Positions 1 through 12,700 of a stretch of DNA of 60,000 bases are shown here, one piece after another. Both the position numbers and the translations under genes were made by a program. Each line of letters starts with the position of its first letter. Within the stretch, counting starts at the first letter, position 1. The stretch covers positions 29,129,564-29,189,563 of the forward strand of contig CAIIXF020000007.1 of the NCBI GenBank assembly GCA_903813345.2. Reading direction: 5' to 3'. The notes below the pieces were generated by a model, which made no database searches, was not told the origin of the DNA, and was given only the letters and a program-made list of their open reading frames with translations. The stretch is from Owenia fusiformis (lineage: Eukaryota > Annelida > Polychaeta > Sabellida > Oweniidae).

Positions 1-694
1 ATGGGGAAGAAGATCGGGACTTAAAGTAAGCAAATTTTGGTGATAGAGACAAAATTTCAATATCCTGTCACAAATCATACTTTATAGTTCTCTTATCGAC
101 TGTTAATAGAAGGTAACTATGGAACTAAAACATCAATATTTCAGTATGTATTACAGTTATCCATTGATGTTTCAGGCGAGGAAAACCACTACACTTGAGT
201 GAGGAAAGGTTCCAACTGCTAGAGAAACAATGGAGAACACATACATTTCATCACATTGTGAAACGCTGGATCTGGCATAAAGACGGGTTCTGACTATATA
301 CCCTACTTTATGTTTAAGTCATAGTCATAGGCAGTTACCTGCATCTCGAGGAAACTTAGTCAATAAAAGATAATGCATAAAGTGGTATACATGTACATGA
401 AGTGGTATGCATGAAGTGATATGTGTGAAGAGCTGTGATGTACCAGGATTTTCATACTTCTCAAAACTGAAATGTGGACTATTGACACATTATTTTTCTA
501 TGCATGCTAAAATTTCTACTGGTCCAACATTATATTTGACATTTTCTAACAAACTGGTATTTACAAGTATGCTGTACACTCTAGCCAAAAGTCTGTTAAT
601 GCCAGCTCCCCTATTGGACTGGTTGGCCTGTGTATGTTTGGCTATTTAAAAAATTCAGCTGATTTGTCAGAAATCCAGCCTAATGTAATACACC

Positions 695-1085
695 AGATGC
701 GAGTAGAAATTATCTTGATTAAATTCAATAAAAATTCAAAATTCAGGCAAACTGATGTCGTATTTGGAATGTAAAATTACATCTAGAAATGTGGTTTTGA
801 AAAGAGCTTATCAACTCTGAAAATACAATTTTCTTTGAAAATTTGACTTCTAGGTCTGGGAGATTCCCCATAGACCCCATGTTGTAAAATGACAAAAACT
901 AAAATATCTTTTCTTGTGTTTGGCAGGTAATATTTTGTTTTACTGGACATATTTTAATTTGTATAACTATCAGGTACATAAGAGAAATATGAAAAGTGAA
1001 CCACTAAAACTGATGATTATTGAAGTTAAAGGGCATTTTCCACCTGGTGGCTAAAGTGGTAACTACCTACTGGCATCTGAGTAAT
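695..1085 (+). mobile_element. MITE-like element, family A (TIR AGATGCGAGTAG), copy 1
   Basis: It starts with AGATGCGAGTAG and ends with CTACTGGCATCTGAGTA, an imperfect terminal inverted repeat. The inside matches two other places in the window (19527-19888 reversed and 21783-22184) over nearly its whole length, including GGGAGATTCCCCATAGACC. No transposase frame is present, so this is a non-autonomous element. Confidence 0.75.
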
Positions 1086-1527
1086 AGAAGAAGTATAGGC
1101 TGTCCGTACAGTCTCTTTACAAGAGACTGTAGTGTAGTATGGACACCTTTAGACCCAGTGTACATTTATATTATAAAAATGGTATTTCAAATTATCCAAT
1201 TGGGAGTTGGAGTATTCACTGAATGAGAGGTTGATTGTTTTACCTACATACAGTGCACTGTTATTTAAGGATTGAAGGTACACCAGGTACACCACTGGTA
1301 TATGGTTCTACAGTTCCAATATGACATTGACCATAATTGTTACTTGGTTGTTGAATATAGAAAGATGTATCAATTGTATTACACCATGCTGTATATACTA
1401 CAGGTTCATGTTTTCAGTCTTGCACACAGTGCCTGGAAAGAGCAATGGACTGAACTTGGTAATTGTCCCCCTGTTCATAAATGGAGGGTTACTTCTTTAG
1501 GGCTGAGTACAAGACGGTGCCATTGAA

Positions 1528-1757
1528 CTCATGCCTCAGTCACATTTGCTCCGATTCATCAGCCGGCACCCGACCGATTGCAGTATTTTGTTCAAAATTG
1601 ATTTCAACTTGCTTCAAATTGAACTAGCTTTTTTAAATCGTGTACAAGTTCTCAGCAGTTCATATCTAACCTCAGATTTGAGATTTGAACTTCAATTTTG
1701 AACAAATTACGCAATCAGGCGGCCGATGAATCGGAGCAAATGTGACCTAGGCATGAG
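1528..1757. mobile_element. MITE-like palindromic element, family B (TIR GCCTCAGTCACATTTG), copy 1
   Basis: The left end reads CTCATGCCTCAGTCAC and the right end is its near reverse complement, GTGACCTAGGCATGAG. Pairing continues inward for about 70 bases with a few mismatches (GCTCCGATTCATC, then TTTGTTCAAAATTGA). The element is about 230 bp with no coding content. Confidence 0.75.
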
Positions 1758-2030
1758 GAAACTCAGCTGATAAATTATTGGTGTAAAAGTTGCAATTTGC
1801 AAATTGATTCTTTGACATATAAGGATAGTGAATATATGTATACAGGTATGTACAATTCTCCATGCAAATTGGAATGTGTTTTATATTACTGTTGTTCGTT
1901 CTACCAATGTTGCCAAATGTAAATATATGAATAATGCTTATTACAAACTGACTGTTGGACAACAATAAAACAGATGAAATAAATTATTAGATTATTTTTA
2001 TTTTCTGTTACATATGGAAGCGCAAGTGCC

Positions 2031-2280
2031 TTAAAGGGATATTCCTTGCCAGACCATCTTTCTTCTTATATGGTAGCTATAACCATATATGTATCTGTTC
2101 CATGTTTAACAAAACGCATAAATATGTTTTGATATGGTCAATATTGATCAATTAGAAAATGTGCTCAATTCCAGTTGGCTGCCATCTTTTAAGATTTCAC
2201 TCGGGAAGTGAGGTCAGGTATATGAATATAGCTATCATATATCGGGATAGAAATGGTCTGGCCAGGAATGTTCCTTTAAG
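2031..2280. mobile_element. MITE-like element, family C (TIR TTAAAGGGATATTCC)
   Basis: The left end TTAAAGGGATATTCCTTG, followed by CCAGACCAT, is mirrored at the right by ATGGTCTGGCCAGGAATG, followed by TTCCTTTAA. This gives about 28 bases of inverted repeat around a 250-bp element. TTAA-like bases at both tips fit a TTAA target type, but this is not proven. Confidence 0.7.
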
Positions 2281-2727
2281 TGATAAGACCAAAAAGTATT
2301 ACTTAAACACAGTAAGCAGTAAGAATAGACAAGAGCTTAATCTTAAAGGATGAAAACAAAACCCCAATATCTCAAATTGGCACAAAAAGAAACATTGTCT
2401 AACATCCCTTCTCCCACAATCAAATCAATACAATTCAAAGCTTCTTTTATGGAAATATTTAAGTGAAAAAAAGAACAGCTAACGTAGAAAACAGCATTTT
2501 AGAATTTCAGAGATATAAAGTGGCACAAGCACCTTTTTAAAAATGTGTTTTTATTAAATTACTTTTGAATAAATAGATGGCATACAGTTGGAACATATAG
2601 ACCAAAAACGAATAAATCACATGGTTAGAAGCACATCTTTCGTTTAACATTGGAAAAACTTTCATAAAAATGATATGGTCACTTTGAGCTGTCTCTGGTG
2701 TCCGATGAAAGATTTAGTTCTTAGCAG

Positions 2728-2879
2728 TACAGTGAAACCTGTAAAGTGGAACACTCCTGTTAGTGAAACACTTGCTTCCCAAGACTTAATGTTAAATGAA
2801 CCTCTATAAGAGACACGCCTCCCAAATGGAACACATTTCAAAGATACCAAGGTGTTCCACTTAGACAGGTCTTACTGTA
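2728..2879. mobile_element. MITE-like element, family D (TIR TACAGTGAAACCTGT), copy 1
   Basis: It begins TACAGTGAAACCTGT and ends ACAGGTCTTACTGTA, about 150 bp in all. Inner sequences such as GTGGAACACTCC and GGTGTTCCACTT also pair. A second copy lies at 16387-16580, and a lone end is near 11265-11279 (ATAGGTTTTACTGTA). Confidence 0.75.
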
Positions 2880-3198
2880 CATTGAAAATGAAAAATAAGT
2901 CTATTTTGCTAAAGAGCACTGAAAAGTATACATTGAGTCACCCAGGGACTCCACTATACATCTTGAGTTACACTCAATGTTATCCCAGAAGATTAATCTT
3001 ATTCTCTTAAAAATAACAAATTGATTTAGTTCTGCAATATTTTGATTTATTCTTTAAAAATATTGCAAAACTAAATCAACAACCTCTTAAAAATAAATAA
3101 AAAAACACAAATTGAATTATTTATGAGATTTATTCATTTATTTCTACTTGATACACTGCTGTTCACAAATAAAAGTTTAAAACTTTTGTAAACTATTG

Positions 3199-3965
3199 TG
3201 ATTTGTTAATAACAGGGTGCACATTACAAATGTTTTGTGAAATACTTTTTGAAAACCCTCTTAAAAAGAAGAAAATCAACTTCTTATGGCATAGAGGGGC
3301 ATGGGAAAAACCTGATTTGTTAACAGGATGCACATTATAAATGTGTTGCAAAATATTTTGAAAACACTCTTGAAATCAAGAAAATCAACTTCTTATGGCA
3401 TAGAGGGGCATGGGACAAACCTGATTTGTTAATAACAGGATGCGCATTATAAATGTGTTGCAAAATATTTTGAAAACACTCTTGAAATCAAGAAAATCAA
3501 CTTCTTATGGCATAGAGGGGCATGGGACAAACCTGATTTGTTAATAACAGGATGCGCATTATAAATGTGTTGCAAAATATTTTGAAAACACTCTTGAAAT
3601 CAAGAAAATCAACTTCTTATGGCATAGAGGGGCATGGGACAAACCTGATTTGTTAATAACAGGATGCGCATTATAAATGTGTTGCAAAATATTTTGAAAA
3701 CACTCTTGAAATCAAGAAAATCAACTTCTTATGGCATAGAGGGGCATGGGACAAACCTGATTTGTTAATAACAGGATGCGCATTATAAATGTGTTGCAAA
3801 ATATTTTGAAAACACTCTTGAAATCAAGAAAATCAACTTCTTGGAATACAGGGGCATGGGCCAAACCTGATTTGTTAATAACAGGATGCGCATTATAAAT
3901 GTGTTGCAAAATATTTTGAAAACACTCTGGAAATCAAGAAAATTAACTTCTTGCCATAGAGGGGC
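3199..3965. repeat. 112-bp minisatellite, about 6.5 copies
   Basis: The marker GAAAATCAACTTCTTATGG recurs at 3271, 3380, 3492, 3604, 3716 and 3828, with a variant at 3938. The spacing is 112 bp for the inner copies and 109-110 bp at the edges. The central units are almost identical and the outer ones have diverged, as expected from unequal exchange. The array is intergenic, about 2.8 kb beyond the SOAT stop. Confidence 0.9.
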
Positions 3966-6735
3966 ATAAACCTTTATTGCTGACTTGAATCATTTAATTC
4001 CATAAATACAAAAATGGTTCTATGCAAAAATTACAATGTATGCACTAAAAGCTTGATTTTCCTGACTTCAGAGGCCTTCTGCTTTGTTTGGCCAATGAAA
4101 TACTTAAAAATGTAGAACTAACTAATACAGACAACACATACATTTCATTCAAATTAAACAATATCACTCGTAATAAATGAATTAAAAAAAAGCTGCATTG
4201 AATACTGAAGCATTGCAAGTAGCAGGCATACAGGATGACTCCAAAAACAGATCCATTGAAAAAGGAACTGATAACGCTTTATGGTGGCTCTATTTTTGGG
4301 ATCACCTTGTATAAGTGCATTTGGTCTCCATTGATGGAAAATGGCACTGAACAAACTAATTAAATAAGAAAAAATACAAAACACAAGCAAAGGTGTGATT
4401 GTTTACATTTACTATGGTGGGTTAGGATTAAGCATCATCACATTTAACCATGGAGTTGAAAGAAGCGATTCGCTTACTTTGAACTATGCACAGCAAAAGC
4501 CTGATGTCTTACAATTCAACCATAACTGACTTTTATTTTTATTTACAAACAAAATCGCATTTCTCAGAAAACTGATTCCTTAAGTGTCATTTGACAATCT
4601 TGTCATGCGACGTAACATTTCTGCTCTGAAAATCAAATCAGTTTTGCCGCGAAATTGATAAATTTGGTCCAAATTATTTAATATTAAAAATATTTTCCAT
4701 ACGCTAACATGACACAGTCATGGACATACTATAGTACAAGGAATCATTTTCACTGTTCTTGTAAAAATATAAAGTAAGCATTTTTCACTGGAGATTCACA
4801 TACTGGTACACTGGTAACCTAATATACATATATGAAGACATTGGTTAACAAGGATTAGGAGGTAAGTAGAGCTGTCGACATTCTAAAGTCAGAATATCAC
4901 AAAGACTCGATTCAAAAAAATCTTCTTCAAAAGTTATTCATTACTGAAGAACAAAGAATCGAGTCTGTGGAATATTATTGATTTTCATGTTTTAAGTTGT
5001 AAATGTTACTTGTAACCTCAGTATTAAGTGTAACACATTATTTTTATGCATACTGCATAGACACTATTTTTCCTGATACACTGAATGGTACCAGCATGTT
5101 AATCTCCACTTGTCTATGCTAAAATATTAGTTTTTTATAATTGGTTCCCCATCCTCCACATATTATATACAATTCTAATGACAATGTCATAAGCATACTT
5201 AGCTTTGACTCAGGTGAGGCAAAAAGTTGCCTCCCCAAAATTTTATAAAACAATTTTAAGACATTTTTCCATGAGAAATATGAAAATTATGTCCCATAGA
5301 TGTTTAATATAAGTTTTGCCTTTTTTTGATGTCTTGCCTATTTATTCCTGTCTACCCACTAAAGGTCACTTAATGTGATTGCACAATACACACAAAGCTT
5401 ATCCCTATAGCAACAATTGTAAACACTTATAGACATTGCCCCTTGCTCATATACAGTGGCTCTCATCGAGAAAAATACAAAGATGTGTTTGATAATTACG
5501 GGTTTTACAAAAATCAAGAATAATACCCACAGCTACCTAACAAATGGTGGTTAATAGCATTCCAGTTCAAAATAAAATATGGAATGAAATCTGTCAATGT
5601 TTGTTAACTTGTTACAAAACGCTTAAAACATGCATTTATATAGCTTTTAATAGTATATCTGTTTCGATGGCACATTTTGATCATACTGCAATTTCTCAAT
5701 AAACTAATAATATTTTTTGTTCGTTAGCTTTTTCTTCTTAAAAGGTTTGATTTTTTAGCCTTTTCCTTACACAGGGAACTTGTAATGTCACAATAGACTG
5801 CCATTATCATTATTTTACAAAATTTCTTGTAGCAAGGATCCATGTGTTAAAATGTTGACAGTTTCGGAAAATTATTCAATAATGAAAGCACCCTCTGGCC
5901 CTAACCCCCTTATAAGGAAATTCGCTCGACATAATGTAGTACACATAATGTATATATGACACGATGCAACACCATCTATATCCTAGCAAAAGATCTGAAC
6001 AAAAATTACAATGTGCAGTAAGTAAGCATTTGCCCATAGACCAGTGACATAATGACATGGTCATGGAAGTGTATTCAGTGATGAAGGGTCGATAAGATTA
6101 TTAAACTTTTCCCCTCAACCATCACCCAATTTTCCTGCATTGTATTGTATAAAACTAATTTCTCTTAGTGGTCGGTTTGTGATTTGAGATACATTTGTGA
6201 ATTATATGACTCGTCAAACATTAATTTGAGACAGATTCAGGCCTTGTTCATTTTCTCAGTTATATTGTTCTGCTGCTCATGCATTCTTAAAAAGTCACAT
6301 GACAATGACTTTGGAACCAGGTATTCATTTAACCAACTTTCCTGGAATTAAATCAAAATTGCATTTTAATCATAAAATATTGAATAAACACTTAAACAGA
6401 CAAGAGAAGAAAAAAATTACAAAAATAAATAAATAAAATAACTGATAGTCAATTCCTCATTATGCCATTATCAATACAAATCTTGGAATATATTTTCAAC
6501 TAGTTAATTACAATTTTTTTGAATAGTAAATAAATTATGGAGAACTACATGTAATTATAGTAATGCCGATTTTTTTTAAATATATCCATCAGATGTCAGA
6601 AATCAATTAGAAATTATGTCAGGAGATGTGGAAAATGTTAATTCTAACCTAATTCTAACTTCAGGATTAAAAGGAGATTAAAAGAGTGGATAATTTTTTT
6701 TAATTCAAATTCACAAATCAACATTTTCAAATTTT
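3966..6735. other. Intergenic stretch 3' of SOAT, no gene seen
   Basis: Only short open frames without recognisable motifs occur here. A small perfect-stem hairpin (AGACTCGATTC / GAATCGAGTCT) sits at 4903-4966. The stretch 4529-4616 resembles 17437-17521 in SOAT intron 1, sharing CATTTGACAATC, so it is probably a dispersed repeat. The SOAT 3'UTR may extend into the right end. Confidence 0.5.
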
Positions 6736-9700
6736 TTATATTTCAAAGACATCACTCACTGTATCGATGGGGCAATCTTGTCTGGCATACCACTCCATGC
6801 TGTAAAGGCACATTAGGATTCCCGTTCCCATGAATAGTCCTACCCACATGAACACATTCCATCCCCGAGATCTACCACGCAGGAACATGATCAAAACTGA
6901 AAATAAACAGACTTGGTTTTATAGCTGTACATATACATGTATGCAGTATACAGTATATGTTTGCTATCTTGACATAACAAATAAGCCCAGGGGAGTAAAT
7001 ACAGCTTGGGCTATAAATAACAAATAATCTAGACTCTAAAAAACTATAATTTTACTTATACTCTTAATCTTAGATGATAAAGATCACATTACCAATAAAA
7101 ACACTGCATATCAAATTTAAAGAATGAAAATCTTTAAAAGCAAATACTATAATATACAAAACATGATTTGTAAATGAGAGGATCAAATCATTTTTCTTTA
7201 TGGGAGTGGTGATGTTATGTAATTGTCATCCAGGCTTAAAGGCAAAAGTACCAACATATTCAAAAATTCACCATCCCTATATATTTTCTTTAAATCTTTA
7301 ACACCTGATTTCCAATTTGGCATGGGGTTCAATATGGGAGTTAGTCCCTTTCATTAACTTACATCCTGCACCAGCAAAGAGCACAAAGAGAACTGGGTAG
7401 AAGAAGCGGAATGAAACAGTCAAGATGTACTCGTGGAATATTGCAGAAAGCAGGAATACAGATGCCTTGGCACCAACATTTGACACGCTAGACCTGGCTC
7501 CAAATATCTGAAACAAAATGATAGTGTTTCTTTAATTGGACAAAGGGTATTTAATAGGTATTTAATTGGACAAAGGGTATTTAATCGGTATTTAATAGGA
7601 CAAGGGTATTTAATGGGTATTTAATAGGACAAAGGGTATTTAATAGGTATTTACTTGGACAAAGGGTATTTAATAGGTATTTAATAGGACAAAGGGTATT
7701 TAATAGGTATTTAATAGGACAAAGGGTATTTAATAGGACAAAGGGTATCTAATAGGTATTTAATTGGACAAAGGGTATTTAATAGGTATTTAATAGAACA
7801 AAGGGTATTTAATAGGTATTTAATAGGACAAATGGTATTTAATAGGTATTTAATAGGACAAAGGGTATTTAATAGGTATTTAATTGGACAAAGAGTATTA
7901 AATAGGTATTTAATAGGACAAAGGGTATTTAATAGGTATTTAATAGGACAAAGGGTATTTAATAGGACAAAGGGTATTTAATAGGACAGGGCAGATAACA
8001 AAACCTCATGTACATGGTTCATGTTTATAATTGCTTTCCACGCTCTTTAGATTAGCTAGGGCACCCTATCGAGGATAGGATTTTCGCATGTTTTTAATTT
8101 CATGCCACCATGGTGCTGAATGCTAAGAATCTAACAATAATACAATAATTTGACTCTTGCAAATTATATAGATTTTATACTATCTATTTTGATTTCTTAA
8201 GTGAAAGACGTGTCCCAATGTTGTACTCACAGCAAAGAAGTCCTTGTATATGTAGGTATAAAGCCAGTCATGGACTACAACATTCCATGTCCTGTAGTAT
8301 GTGGCAAATGATGTAGCATTCCACCAATCCTAAAGAGAAAATAAGAATCACATGAATCACTGACCCCTTTCTAGCTACAAGAATGGTTTCCCTCCTGTAA
8401 CACCATGGCAAAGATTCCAGAAAATATATTTTTCATTTTTTTCTCAATCACACCCTTAAATGCATATAACAGGCCAACCAATCCGCAACAGAGTATGTTA
8501 AAGCGCAATGATTTCAGAATGTGGATCAGAGGTGTACAGCATTATATGGAAACTGGTCTTAACATAATCCACTTTGACCAGTAGATTTGAAATCCTTGTG
8601 ATGTACTCACTCAATTTAATACATTTAGATACCCTAGGCTTTCCCCTAGATCATTGTTAACATAAAATAATGTTTCATACCTTGTAGAAAAGTCTGTCTC
8701 CAAACCTCAGCATCTCTGCAAAGGCATTCAGCCAAGAGTGGAGTACAGCAAAGAATGCTACAAAATAAAGAAACGGTTGTCAGACCATGCTATTGGGCTA
8801 TTCTGACATAGAAATATATGTGGAATGAAATGAAAATATGATTTCATGTCTGAAATAGACATGAAAAGTGCATTCAAATAACACTCATAATACCAACTTA
8901 TAATGTTACTTAATATACAAATACAGAATAACCCATCCTTCATGCAAATGCATAAGACGATTTGACTTCAGTGTTCAATTGATTTAATCATATTGATTTA
9001 GTGTTCATGTTTGTGATTATACATTTAGCCAAAATGGTATCATATATGAACTCTACGCTAGTGTAAAACAAGAGAAAGCCCTTTCCCCCATCTTCGTTCA
9101 CTCGGCTCCCGTCGGTCGATGAACGTAGTGAAGACCGGAGCGTGCGAAGATGCCTTTCCCCTAACTTACCAATAAACAGCACCAGTGTCCCAGGAAGCAT
9201 ACAATTGAATACAGATAGAATTAATGCTTTGACGGTGACATGATCCTGGCTAAAGTTGCGGAATACAGGCACACAGAATCTCTGGAAGATGTAGTAGACG
9301 TAGAACATACAGGCCCACACCTGAGCAAAGTTAGACACCACATAGTTCCATCTGATAGACTTGGTTCTGAAATTAGAGCAAATAGTACTATGTAACAATG
9401 TGGTGCAAAAGTGGAAGACATACAGGCCCACACCTGAGCAAAGTTAGACACCACATAGTTCCATCTGATAGACTTGGTTCTGAAATTAGAGCAAATAGTA
9501 CTATGTAACAATGTGGTGCAAAAGTGGAAGACATGCAGGCGCTAACCTGAGCAAAGTTAGACACCACATAGTTCCATCTGATAGATTTGGTTCTGAAATT
9601 AGAGCAAATAGTACTATGTAACAATGTGGTGCAAAAGTGGAAGACATACAGGCCCACACCTGAGCAAAGTTAGACACCACATAGTTCCATCTGATAGATT

Positions 9701-12700
9701 TGGTTCTGAAATTAGAGCAAATAGTACTATATAACATTGTGGTGCAACGTTAGAAGTGGAAGACATGCAGGCCCACACCTGAGCAAAGTTAGACACCACA
9801 TAGTTCCATCTGATAGACTTGGTTCTGAAATTAGAGCATTTTTATGATGTACACTGTACATGTAATAGTACTATATAGCACTGTATAAATGTGGTAGATA
9901 AAAACATGCAGGTTCTTATGTAACAAAGAGCAAAGGCACCGTAACATAGTTCCATTTGATAGACTGTGTGTGACGTCACATGAATAGACTATTTTGAACA
10001 TGTGGCATTATTTATCCAATTTCGGGCTGCGTGGAATACAGCCTCAGAAATATATACAGGTATTGCACTCAACATCATTCAATATCTGTATAGTATCTCC
10101 ATTTTAATATTGGGCAATAAGATATTAAATACAATAATGTTCTTTTCTGAGTGAGGTGATAATGGAGAAATAGTTAGCGCAACATTAACTATTCACACTT
10201 TTTTTTATAAATAATCCATGTGCATACAGCTTTTACTAGCTTATTGTTCTTAGATGTATTGTATTGTATTGTATTGTATTGTATTTATTATTGTATTGTA
10301 TTCAAATAACACCTGCTGCATGTACAATGTTTGTTTTTGTCTTTTTAAATATAGATTTAAAATGTATTTCAATTTGTGGTATTATAATACAATAGTTAAC
10401 AATCATTTAAACTTCTTATTTGTTTAAAAAATACATTTTTACATACAAATATTTCAAATTTCATAATAATCACAATACCATCATAATTATGTTATACATG
10501 TAAAATATTGTTCATGCTCACCGTGGGTAACTGTCTCTATAGATCAAAGTGGGTGCAAACAGGAAATAGAGATATTTCCCGAAATCTGGGCATGGTCCCT
10601 CGTCATGATTATCATCATCAGAATGAGGCTTGTAGTTGCGAGCTCTTGGCCAATTTTCACGAACAAATGCATGTGTTTTCATCACTAACCTCACCTATAA
10701 AAGAAGAAAACAAAAATCTGATATTAGATGAGGTCTAAAACTCCGTATATATATACTGGGGGTTAATTCACCTGATATAAGAACTATAGTACAGTATCAG
10801 TCCACAGACAGCTTTTGCTGAGAGACAATTTGATAATTTTGGCCCTAAATCATTTGAAAAGTGCTCAAACTAATGTGAAAAATGCATGATTTTGAAAAAA
10901 TTTAGTCAACTCGACCCAAAGTCATCTCAACCCTTGGTCAACTCAACCCTTAGTCAACTCGACCCCAATTCCCTAATTCTTTTAAATTCATCAATATCAT
11001 AATATAATAATTGTTTTTATAGATATTTAAATGGTGGGGTGAGTTGTCTAAGGGTTGAGTTGACCAAGGGTTAAGATGATTTGGGGTCGAGTTGACTAAG
11101 GGTTGAGATGACTTGGGGTCGACTTGACTAAGGGTTGACTTGACTTGGGGTCAAGTTGACTAAGGGTTGACTTGACTTGGGGTCAAGTTGACTAAGGGTT
11201 GACTTGACTTGGGGTTGAGTTGACCAGTTCCCCTATTTAGAGCTACCAAAGGTGTTTCACCAAGATAGGTTTTACTGTATAAATATCCACATACCTGTTC
11301 GCATGCTAATGTGACAGATGAAGCAGGAGGCATATTTTCCATGTTAATGTAAGTAACTGGCCACACAAGGAATGCTATCATGTAAATGATGTATAGCACA
11401 ATAAATGCATTATCAAACAAACCTGAAATATAAAGAAACAGTTTAATCAATCATATATTTCAAACAGAGTGTGTGAGAAAATGTAAGCAATGGAATACAA
11501 ATATTCAAATTTTTCTCCAGTAAGCATCTCACATGCTACTATGTCTATGATTGGTATGTTAAACTCAAGTTTATCACCTATAATGAATTGTACTCATAGA
11601 ACAGGCTATTTGTTAGCTTTGCTTCATATATTAAAATAAACAGGAATAAAATGTGTTGTCCAATAGTGTAAAATATCACACCAATGTTGGATACTGTTTC
11701 TGTTTCTTTGGTCATTGTTTGAAATATTCGGGTTTGTTTCTTCATATGATCTGTTGTACACATACTTTTAATTTTGTCTTCTTACAATACATTCATACAT
11801 GAAAACAGTAATAATCCTTAAGTGATAGTGCTGATTTCAAACAATGCATTTTTAAACCCATTTAAAAGCCTTATACCTGTGGGTCCAGCTATCCTATTAT
11901 TAGCCCAAAAGTTGAAGACGGGATAAACAGCAAGGGTTGAAATAGACATACAAGTCCATAGGTACATGACCTGAGGTAACTTGCCAAATGCCCAAAGCAT
12001 CATTTCAAATTCTAAACTTAAACTGAAACACACAAACAAAGGAGGTCTATTAGTAAATGGTGGGGTTCTACATATAGTACTTGATAGGGGAATAGAGCAC
12101 AAGACTTGACGCACTAATGGAGAAAATGTTGTATGAAGTTCAGTGCCTTATTGTGGTGTTATCACCCACTTTAGGACTTATCATGGCTTAAAACCATGAG
12201 TTCAAAGTAGTAAGTGTAAATAATTCCTCATCGCGATAGCCGCGCCCCCTTTGTCTTTATCCTTCCAAAGTCGCAAATGGCAGATAAGAGGGGCTCTGGC
12301 ATACCAGATTGATGATTCCTCACTTCAGAGAATGCATTTACCACTAATTGCACAGATACTAAAGCCTCAGTCACATTTTTTTTTTTTTTTTTTTCAGTCA
12401 CATATGCTCAAAGGCAGCCTCACGGCAGTCATAGCTCTACAAAATCGATAGAGAAAATCTACATTGTATCCCTATATTTATGCTGCATATTTCTCTCAAT
12501 TTTGGGAAGTTACGCCCGCCGTACAGTTGCTGTAGATCAAATGTGACTGAGGCATTAGTAAGCAAACTGACTGCGAACTACTATAAGGCATTTAACCCAT
12601 TGCTACGTTTTAAATACTATTTTATTTTCTAGCTACATCTCTACGATAGTGATATTGGTTTTAAGATCCATTCTAATCCAACAAGTCCAATCTAATAGGA

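Noticed and set aside
4154-4390. Open frame with GDPKNRATIKR, thought at first to be a transposase scrap
   Set aside because: It is too short, with no DDE motif or neighbouring matching frame.
7518-7987. Regular repeats resembling a CRISPR array
   Set aside because: There are no distinct spacers, the units run head to tail, and the host is eukaryotic. It is a minisatellite.
9221-9799. Several overlapping minus-strand open frames of 60-147 codons
   Set aside because: They are produced by the tandem exon 9 copies. Only the spliced exon 9170-9366 fits SOAT.
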